A stretch of DNA of 5,497 nucleotides, from NCBI GenBank assembly GCA_018262875.1, contig JADFDL010000127.1:1-5497 (forward strand), written 5' to 3'. This document shows positions 1-5,497 of the stretch, one piece after another. This stretch comes from Rhodocyclaceae bacterium (GTDB lineage: Bacteria > Pseudomonadota > Gammaproteobacteria > Burkholderiales > Rhodocyclaceae). The translations under genes were made by a program, and so were the position numbers. The notes below the pieces were generated by a model. That model did no database searches and was not told the DNA's origin. It saw only the letters and a program-made list of their open reading frames with translations. Numbering within the stretch: the first letter of the stretch is position 1; every line of letters starts with the position of its first letter.

Positions 1-595
1 CGTCGCGCGAGAACTTCAGGGTCATCAGCTGGCCGCCTGCGCTGAACAGCCCGGAGTATTTGCCGCCGCCGACAAACTCGCTGAGCACGCTGGCGCCGAG
101 GCGGGTCAGTTCGGTCTTGGCGATGCGCTCGCGGGCGTGCTCGCGCAGGGCGTGGGCGATCTCGTGGCCCATCACCACCGCCGCCTCGTCGTCCGTCAGT
201 TGCAGGCCGAGCAGCAGGCCGGAGAACACCGCGATCTTGCCGCCCGGCATGCAGAAGGCGTTGACCTGCTGCCCGCCGATCAGGATGACTTCCCATTGCC
301 ATTTCTGCGCACGCGAATTGAAGCGGGCGGCGTGGGGAATGATGCGGGCGGCGATCTGGCGCAGGCGCCGCGTCTGCGGATGGTCGTCGGGCGCCAGCGC
401 CTTTTTCGCCGCCGCTTCCTGCTTCAGTTGCGAGAATTCCTGGGTGGCCTGCCGTTCGAGGCCTTCGGCCGGCACCAGCTTGCGCATCGCCGAGGGCTTG
501 CCGACCGCGACACCCTCGTGCTGCTCGGGCGCGGCGAGGACTCCAGTCGAGGCAAGGACGACAAGAAAAAGGGCGATGAAGCCGCGTTCGAACAT
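1..595 (-). CDS. Secreted M48-family zinc metallopeptidase, C-terminus cut off by window edge
   Basis: The visible 198 residues run from an ATG at 595-593 to the window edge without a stop. Residues 1-21 look like a Sec signal peptide: a short charged start (MFERG), a hydrophobic core (IALFLVVLASTGVL) and a probable signal peptidase I cut after VLA. No lipobox cysteine is present. The mature part contains NAFCMPGGK (112-120) and then the zincin motif HEIAH (144-148), in which two His bind zinc and Glu is catalytic, followed by REHARER. This is the single-domain M48 (Ste24/Oma1-like) pattern. The chain ends at LKFSRD, just before the region expected to hold the third zinc ligand, a Glu. An in-frame TAA at 607-605 excludes an earlier start. 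The Shine-Dalgarno is weak: TAAG about 8 bases upstream, or AGGG too close. It probably acts in periplasmic protein quality control, but its substrate is unknown. It lies 32 bases after the cyanophycin synthetase stop, so it is probably co-transcribed. Confidence 0.93.
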   Translation of the reverse strand, partial: MFERGFIALFLVVLASTGVLAAPEQHEGVAVGKPSAMRKLVPAEGLERQATQEFSQLKQEAAAKKALAPDDHPQTRRLRQIAARIIPHAARFNSRAQKWQWEVILIGGQQVNAFCMPGGKIAVFSGLLLGLQLTDDEAAVVMGHEIAHALREHARERIAKTELTRLGASVLSEFVGGGKYSGLFSAGGQLMTLKFSRD

Positions 596-627
596 CGCCC
601 TATCTTACCGCAGGAAGATTCCCGATT
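596..627 (-). other. 32-base spacer between cphA and the M48 peptidase gene
   Basis: This is the gap between the TGA of the long cyanophycin synthetase (630-628) and the ATG of the peptidase. It contains no stem followed by a T run, so no intrinsic terminator is visible, and it is too short for an obvious separate promoter. Transcription therefore probably reads through. Confidence 0.6.
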
Positions 628-3270
628 TCAGGCGGTGGCGGTCTTCTTATGCAGCGGCCCGTCGGGCTGCGCCGCCGTTTTGGCGGGGCGTTCGATCGAG
701 ACCTCGGCCAAACGGCCGGCGATGTGCGCGAGGGCTTCCTCGACCTGGTCGATGAGGATCAGGCACAGCTCGCCCGGCTGGATGCGCGCGAGCGCCGTAT
801 CGATGGCGAGGAATTCGCCGCGGATCTCCTCGATGGCGGCGGCGCGTCTGGCGTGCGCCAGGCCGTCGCGCAGGAGGCCGAGCACTTCGCCGTCGGCGCG
901 TCCGCGCTGGCACTGGTCCTGGTAGAGGATGACTTCGTCGAAGGCGTCGCCGAGGATTTCGCTCTGGCGGCGGATGTCCTCGTCGCGCCGGTCGCCGGCG
1001 CCGCTGATGACGATCATGCGCCGCTCGGCGGGCATGGCCTCGACGGCGCGCACCAGCGCCAGGATGGCATCCGGATTGTGGCCGTAGTCGGCGATCAGGG
1101 TGGCGCCGCGGTAGCTGAAGACGTTGAAGCGGCCTGGCGCCGTATCGGCGTCGCTGGCGAAGGATTGCAGCGAAGCGCGGATGGCGTTCCAGCCCAGGTT
1201 CAGCGCCCAGGCGGCGGCGACGGAAGCCATGGCGTTGTCCACCTGGAAGCTGATGGTGCCCTTGCGCGTCAGCGGCACGTCGCCGAGGGGGATGCGCTGC
1301 ACGACGGCGCCCAGTTCGGCGCAGACGATGCTGTTGCCGTCGATATAGACGACGCGCTTGCCCTGGGCGTTGTGCGTGGCCATTACAGGATGGTGGCGGT
1401 CGGTGGCGAAGTAGGTCACCGCGCCGGGGCAGTTTTCCGCCATTCTCGCGACGATGGGGTCGGCCGCATTGAGTACGGCCATGCCGTCCGGCGCGACGTT
1501 CTGCACGATGACGCGCTTGAGCACGGCGAGGTCTTCCACCGTGGTGATGTAGTTCAGGCCGAGGTGGTCGCCCTCGCCGATGTTGGTGACGACCGCCACC
1601 TTGCAGCGGTCGAAGGCGAGGCCCTCGCGCAGCAGGCCGCCGCGCGCCGTCTCGAAGACTGCCGCGTCGACGTCCGGGTGCATCAGCACGTTGCGCGCGC
1701 TTTTCGGGCCGGCGCAGTCGCCGGTGTCGAGGCGGCGGTCGCCGACATAGACGCCGTCGGTGCAGGTCATGCCGGTGGTGAGGCCGCTGCCGGAGAGGAG
1801 ATGGGCGATCAGTCGCACGGTGGTGGTCTTGCCGTTGGTGCCGGTCACCGCCACCACCGGGATGCGGCCGTCTTCACCTTCCGGGAACATGTCGGCGATC
1901 ACCGCTTCGCCGACGGCGCGGCCCTTGCCGAAGGAGGGGGCCAGGTGCATGCGCAGGCCGGGCGCGGCATTTACCTCGACGATGGCGCCGCCCTGTTCCT
2001 CGAGCGGCTTCTGCATGGTGTCGCAGACGATGTCGACGCCGGCGATGTCGAGGCCGATCATCTGCGCCGCCGCCACGGCGCGCGCCGCGACGTCGGGATG
2101 CACGTCGTCGGTGACATCGGTGGCGGTGCCGCCGGTGGACAGATTGGCGTTGTTGCGCAGGACGACGCGGGTGCCTTGCGGCGGCACGGATTCGGCGTTC
2201 AGCCCTTGCAGGGCGAGCCGGGCGAGCGCAATGTCGTCGAAGCGGATTTTAGTCAGCGAGGTGGCGTGGCCGTCGCCGCGGCGCGGATCGCGGTTCACCT
2301 GCTCGACCAGTTGGCGCACGCTATGCGCGCCGTCGCCGATGACATGGGGCGGGTCGCGGCGCGCGGCGGCGACGAGTTTGTTGCCAACCACCAGCAGGCG
2401 GAAATCGTGGCCCGGCACGAAGCGCTCGACCATTACGCTCGATCCGTATTCGGCGGCGGTGGCGAAGGCTGCCGCCAGATGTTCGCGCGTCGTCACGTTG
2501 ACCGTGACGCCCTTGCCCTGATTGCCGTCCTGCGGCTTGACCACCACCGCCGAGCCGATTTCCTGCATGGCGGCCCAGGCGTCGTCGGCGTCGACAACGG
2601 GACGGCCCTGCGGCACCGGCACGCCGGCGGCATCGAGCAAACGCTTGGTGAGTTGCTTGTCCTGGGCGATGGTTTCGGCGATGGCGCCGGTGCGGTCCAT
2701 TTCCGCGGCCTGAATGCGGCGGCTGCAGCTGCCCCAGCCGAATTGCACCAGGCTGCCTTCGGTCAGGCGGCGGCAGGGAATGCCGCGCACGGCGGCGGCG
2801 TGGACGATGGAGCCGGTGCTCGGGCCCAGGCGCACGTCTTCGTCGAGTTCGCGCAATTGGGCGAGCGCAGCATCCAGATCGAAGGGCGCGTCCTCGATGG
2901 CGGCGCGGCAGAGTTGCTCGGCGAGGCGGATGGCGAGGCGGCCGACGGCTTCTTCGGAATATTCGACGACGACCTGGAAGACGCAGCGCTCGACGGTTTG
3001 CGTCACCCGCGAGAAGGTGACCGGGCAGCCGGCCTGCGCCTGCAGGCCGAGGGCGGCGAAGGCGAGGGCGTGGGCGACGGAGATCTCGCCCTCGTGGCCG
3101 ATCGGCCGCATCGGGCCGATGTTCGGGAAGCGCGCGCGCAGGCGATCCTCGAAGCCGGGCAGTCCGCACACGGCGCACTCGGCATCGTTGCAGTTGATCA
3201 CCGCTTCGATCGCGGTATGGCGGCTCCACAGGTTGGGACCGCGCAGGGCTCGAATTCTTGAGACTTCCAT
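628..3270 (-). CDS. cphA: Cyanophycin synthetase, full-length (ATP-grasp plus Mur ligase)
   Basis: This 880-residue cytoplasmic enzyme should build cyanophycin from Asp, Arg and ATP. The family start MEVSRIRALRGPNLW fixes the ATG. The N domain covers about 1-145. The ATP-grasp domain follows: LGPSTGS (148-154), GAIAET (195-200), VVVKPQDGNQGKGV (242-255), ERFVPGHDFRLLVVGN (282-297), NLSTGG (376-381) and IVEVNAAPG (430-438); it should add Asp to the backbone. The Mur-ligase-like domain has the P-loop GTNGKTT (477-483), ETARGGLLREG (540-550), TNIGEGDHLG (562-571), NAADP (601-605), PGRFN (712-716) and DYGHNPD (728-734); it should add Arg to the Asp side chain. The length matches typical CphA1. 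The N-domain HxxEH of cyanobacterial CphA1 is replaced by HALAF (67-71), and ATP-grasp NH is NQ here. The gene starts 30 bases after its shorter paralogue. There is no good Shine-Dalgarno; GAAAGA at 3283-3278 is the nearest candidate, so translational coupling is plausible. The family call is near certain. Confidence 0.97.
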   Translation of the reverse strand: MEVSRIRALRGPNLWSRHTAIEAVINCNDAECAVCGLPGFEDRLRARFPNIGPMRPIGHEGEISVAHALAFAALGLQAQAGCPVTFSRVTQTVERCVFQVVVEYSEEAVGRLAIRLAEQLCRAAIEDAPFDLDAALAQLRELDEDVRLGPSTGSIVHAAAVRGIPCRRLTEGSLVQFGWGSCSRRIQAAEMDRTGAIAETIAQDKQLTKRLLDAAGVPVPQGRPVVDADDAWAAMQEIGSAVVVKPQDGNQGKGVTVNVTTREHLAAAFATAAEYGSSVMVERFVPGHDFRLLVVGNKLVAAARRDPPHVIGDGAHSVRQLVEQVNRDPRRGDGHATSLTKIRFDDIALARLALQGLNAESVPPQGTRVVLRNNANLSTGGTATDVTDDVHPDVAARAVAAAQMIGLDIAGVDIVCDTMQKPLEEQGGAIVEVNAAPGLRMHLAPSFGKGRAVGEAVIADMFPEGEDGRIPVVAVTGTNGKTTTVRLIAHLLSGSGLTTGMTCTDGVYVGDRRLDTGDCAGPKSARNVLMHPDVDAAVFETARGGLLREGLAFDRCKVAVVTNIGEGDHLGLNYITTVEDLAVLKRVIVQNVAPDGMAVLNAADPIVARMAENCPGAVTYFATDRHHPVMATHNAQGKRVVYIDGNSIVCAELGAVVQRIPLGDVPLTRKGTISFQVDNAMASVAAAWALNLGWNAIRASLQSFASDADTAPGRFNVFSYRGATLIADYGHNPDAILALVRAVEAMPAERRMIVISGAGDRRDEDIRRQSEILGDAFDEVILYQDQCQRGRADGEVLGLLRDGLAHARRAAAIEEIRGEFLAIDTALARIQPGELCLILIDQVEEALAHIAGRLAEVSIERPAKTAAQPDGPLHKKTATA

Positions 3271-3300
3271 CGGAGGGTCTTTCGTAAAGTGTGGCTTGCG
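3271..3300 (-). other. 30-base spacer between the two cyanophycin synthetase genes
   Basis: This gap separates the TAA of the short paralogue (3303-3301) from the ATG of the long cphA (3270-3268). It has no terminator-like hairpin and no strong Shine-Dalgarno; GAAAGA, 7 bases before the ATG, is the best purine stretch. Both genes happen to be in the same reading frame, with the gap being exactly ten sense codons. The spacing supports co-transcription and possibly coupled translation. Confidence 0.6.
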
Positions 3301-5497
3301 TTACTGGTTGGCCACCTTGCGGGGGCGGCTGCGCGCGGGCCGTTTGCCGTTGCGGTCCTGTTCGAAGGTCTCGATGCCGACGCGGATCATCTCGACCGGG
3401 ATGCCGAGCGCCACGGCGGCGCCCACCGCCGCCAGCAGGCTGGCGACGCGTTCGCTGTCGGTGCCGTCCTTGTTTGTCGCGAAGACGGGCAGTTCCATGA
3501 AGGGCCCCTCGACGGCACCGGTCGCCAGCATGATGCGGCTCTCGCGCAGGTAGAGCGCGCGGCCGCCCCGGGCGCGATGCGCGACGATGGCCGGCAGTTC
3601 CTGTGCCAGGCCGTAGAAGATCACGTCGCCGTCGCACAGTTCGGCCATGCGCGCCACCAGCGGATCGGCGGCATTCAGCACGGCCGCGCCCTCGGGCAGG
3701 ACGATGTCCACCTGGGTGCGCAGCACGTGGTAGAGCTGCTCGGCGTTGTGGATGTCGAAGCCGGCGAGCGACTCGGCACCCTCGGTGTCGGTGACGATGC
3801 CGACCTGGCAGCGGTCGTAGGCGATGCCCTCGCCGAGGATCATCGCCGCGCCGTTCTCGAACACTGCGGCGTCCACCGAGCGGTTGATGAGCAGGCGCTG
3901 GCCGGCAGCCCAATTGGCGCAGTCGCGCTTGTCCACCACGCGCTTGTCGAGAAAAAGGCCATCGCGACAGGCCAGGCCGACGTGCTTGCCGGTGAGTTGC
4001 AGCAGCCAGGACATGAGGCGCGCGGTCAGCGAAGTACCTTTCGAGCCGGCAATGCCGACAATCGGAATGCGGCCCTTGTCGCCGGCCGGGAACAGGCTGT
4101 CGACGATGGCCTGGCCGACCGGGCGCGGCTTGCCCTTGGCCGGCTTCAGGTGCATCAGCAGGCCCGGGCCGGCATTCACCTCGACGATGGCGCCGCGCTG
4201 TCCCTCCAGCGGGCGCGAGATGTCCTCGGCGACGATGTCGATGCCGGCAATGTCCAGGCCGACGACGCGCGCGGCGAGGGTGGCGGCTTCCGCCACGTCC
4301 GGGTGCACCTCGTCGGTGACGTCGTCGGCAAGGTTGCCGTAGCGGATGATCAGTACTTTTTTGCCGGCGGGCGGCACCGAATCGGCGTTGAAGCCCTGGC
4401 GCTTGAGTTCGAGTAGCACGGCGGGCTCGCGTTCGACGCGTATCGGCTCGAGCGGGAAGGACTCATCCTCGCCGCAGCGCGGGTCGGAATTGATCTGGCT
4501 CTCGATCAGCTCGACGATGGACGACTTGCCGTCCCCGACGACGGTTGCGGTTTCGCCGCGCGTGGCGGCGACCAGGCGGTTGCCCACCACCAGCAGGCGG
4601 TGCTCGACGCCGGGCACGTAGCGCTCGACCATCACCTCGCTGCCTTCCGCCAGCGCCACGTGGTAGGCAGCCTCGACTTGCTCGCGCAAAGTCAGTTCCA
4701 GCGAGACGCCGCGGGCATGATTGGCGTCGGTCGGCTTGACCGCCACCGGCAGGCCGATGTCCTCGGCTGCCTCCCAGGCGTCTTCCGGGCTGGTGACGAT
4801 GCGGCCTTCGGGGATTGGCACGCCGCAGGAGGCGAGCAGGCTCTTGGTGAGGTCCTTGTCGCGCGAGATGCTTTCGGCGATGGCGGACGTCGAGTCGGTC
4901 TCGGCGGTCCAGATGCGGCGCTGGCGGGCGCCGTGGCCGAGCTGCACCAGGTTGCCTTCGTTGAGGCGGATGAAGGGGATGCCGCGTTCGGTGGCGCCAT
5001 CCACGATGCTGTTGGTGCTGGGTCCGAGGCAGAGCTTGTCGGCCAGCTCGCGCAGCTTTTCGATCGTGCCCGGCACGTCGTAATGCGTGTCGTTGATGGC
5101 CGCCATCACGAGGTCGCGTCCGGCAGCGAGGCAGGCGCGGGTCACCTGTTCCTGGCGCGAGCGGACCACCACCTTGTAAATGCCGTGCTTCGAGGTCTGG
5201 CGTGCCTTGCCGAAGCCGGTGCGCTGGCCGGCGAGGTTCTGCAATTCGAGGGTGACGTGTTCGAGGATGTGGCCGGCCCAGGTGCCTTCGCGCAGGCGCT
5301 GCAGGAAGCCGCCGCGTTCGCCTTCGCTGCAGCGGTGCTCGATGAGGGAGGGCAGCCAGGCGGCGAGGCGCTCGTAGAAACCGGGAATCTTGTTGGAAGG
5401 CGCGTCTTCCAGGTCGCCGATGTCGACCCAGGCCTCGATGATCGGGCGGTAGGTCCAGATGTTCGGCCCGCGGAGCGGGGTGATGCGCAGGAATTCG
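3301..5497 (-). CDS. cphA: Short cyanophycin synthetase paralogue with degenerate Mur ligase domain (CphA2/CphA'-like), start outside window
   Basis: The frame is open from the TAA at 3303-3301 to the window edge, giving 731 visible residues. The first, EFLRITPLRGPNIW, is so close to the family start that probably only an initiator Met is missing. A TTG at 5244 is internal. The N domain is canonical: HRCSEGERGGF (54-64) and HILEH (76-80, bases 5271-5257), the HxxEH of the primer-making hydrolase site in cyanobacterial CphA1. The ATP-grasp domain is largely intact: LGPSTNS, AIAES, VAVKPTDANHARG, ERYVPGVEHRLLVVGN and IVEVNAGPG. However, NLSTGGTATDVTDDVHPD of the neighbour is NLADDVTDEVHPD here. 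In the Mur-like domain the P-loop is GSKGTS (484-489) instead of GTNGKT, ETARGG is ENGAAM, and TNIGEGDHLG is TDTEGAESLAG. The chain ends in a basic tail (GKRPARSRPRKVANQ) where the Mur C-terminal domain should begin. Arg ligation is therefore unlikely. It may prime, process or assist polymer made by the neighbour, or join dipeptides as cyanobacterial CphA2 does; both are inference. Confidence 0.94.
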   Translation of the reverse strand, partial: EFLRITPLRGPNIWTYRPIIEAWVDIGDLEDAPSNKIPGFYERLAAWLPSLIEHRCSEGERGGFLQRLREGTWAGHILEHVTLELQNLAGQRTGFGKARQTSKHGIYKVVVRSRQEQVTRACLAAGRDLVMAAINDTHYDVPGTIEKLRELADKLCLGPSTNSIVDGATERGIPFIRLNEGNLVQLGHGARQRRIWTAETDSTSAIAESISRDKDLTKSLLASCGVPIPEGRIVTSPEDAWEAAEDIGLPVAVKPTDANHARGVSLELTLREQVEAAYHVALAEGSEVMVERYVPGVEHRLLVVGNRLVAATRGETATVVGDGKSSIVELIESQINSDPRCGEDESFPLEPIRVEREPAVLLELKRQGFNADSVPPAGKKVLIIRYGNLADDVTDEVHPDVAEAATLAARVVGLDIAGIDIVAEDISRPLEGQRGAIVEVNAGPGLLMHLKPAKGKPRPVGQAIVDSLFPAGDKGRIPIVGIAGSKGTSLTARLMSWLLQLTGKHVGLACRDGLFLDKRVVDKRDCANWAAGQRLLINRSVDAAVFENGAAMILGEGIAYDRCQVGIVTDTEGAESLAGFDIHNAEQLYHVLRTQVDIVLPEGAAVLNAADPLVARMAELCDGDVIFYGLAQELPAIVAHRARGGRALYLRESRIMLATGAVEGPFMELPVFATNKDGTDSERVASLLAAVGAAVALGIPVEMIRVGIETFEQDRNGKRPARSRPRKVANQ

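Noticed and set aside
596..627. GGAA..TTCC inverted repeat in the spacer as a terminator
   Set aside because: The arms are four bases with a two-base loop and no T run follows, so it cannot form a convincing terminator.
649..3261. An 870-codon open frame on the plus strand opposite the long cphA
   Set aside because: It is antisense to a clearly recognised enzyme; its translation is low-complexity (Asp, Gly, Ala, Val and His rich) with no family motifs, as expected from the codon bias of a high-G+C gene read backwards.
3301..3420. A frameshift as the cause of the short synthetase's truncation
   Set aside because: Only 30 bases separate its stop from the next gene's start, and no remnant of a Mur C-terminal domain (PGRFN or DYGHNP) fits there. 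The missing domain is absent, not out of frame.
2321..3913. A 530-codon minus-strand frame spanning both synthetase genes
   Set aside because: It overlaps both genes in another frame, is extremely Arg, Pro and Gly rich, and has no motifs. It is an out-of-frame shadow.
3289..4416. A 375-codon plus-strand open frame opposite the short paralogue
   Set aside because: It has the same mirror-image composition and no recognisable domain. It is a shadow of the minus-strand gene.
5242..5244. TTG as the start of the short synthetase
   Set aside because: The frame stays open upstream to the window edge and encodes conserved family sequence (PLRGPNIW, HRCSEG, HILEH), so the TTG is an internal leucine codon.

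Overview
The window is about two thirds G+C and is almost completely coding. All three real genes lie on the minus strand and are separated by gaps of only 30-32 bases. In transcription order they are: a short cyanophycin synthetase paralogue (3301 to beyond 5497, start just outside the window), a full-length cyanophycin synthetase (628-3270), and the N-terminal two thirds or so of a secreted M48 zinc metallopeptidase (595 down to 1, end outside the window). The tight same-strand spacing suggests one operon. Two adjacent cyanophycin synthetase genes, high G+C, and proteins opening with RALRGPNLW and TPLRGPNIW are typical of beta-proteobacteria (Burkholderiales, Rhodocyclales and relatives; Cupriavidus necator is the familiar example with a cphA/cphA' pair). 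The genus cannot be fixed from this sequence.

Cyanophycin is multi-L-arginyl-poly-L-aspartate, a cytoplasmic nitrogen and carbon reserve. In the cyanobacterial enzyme CphA1, an ATP-grasp (G) domain adds Asp to the backbone and a Mur-ligase-like (M) domain adds Arg to the Asp side chain. The N domain carries a hidden metal-dependent hydrolase site with an HxxEH motif that cuts polymer to make primers. Read against this scheme, the two proteins look complementary. The long one (880 aa) has intact G and M domains, but its N-domain motif has decayed to HALAF. The short one (at least 732 aa) keeps HILEH in the N domain and most of the G domain. Its M domain has lost the P-loop lysine and the other signature residues, and it stops where the Mur C-terminal domain should begin. 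It also lacks a five-residue STGG-containing stretch in the G domain.

The pair therefore looks like a duplication followed by division of labour: one protein that could supply or process primers, and one that does the two-step polymerisation. The M48 peptidase has a signal peptide and should act in the periplasm, so a direct role on cytoplasmic cyanophycin is unlikely despite the shared transcription unit. No RNA genes, mobile elements, CRISPR arrays, clear terminators or promoters were found. The operon promoter must lie beyond position 5497.
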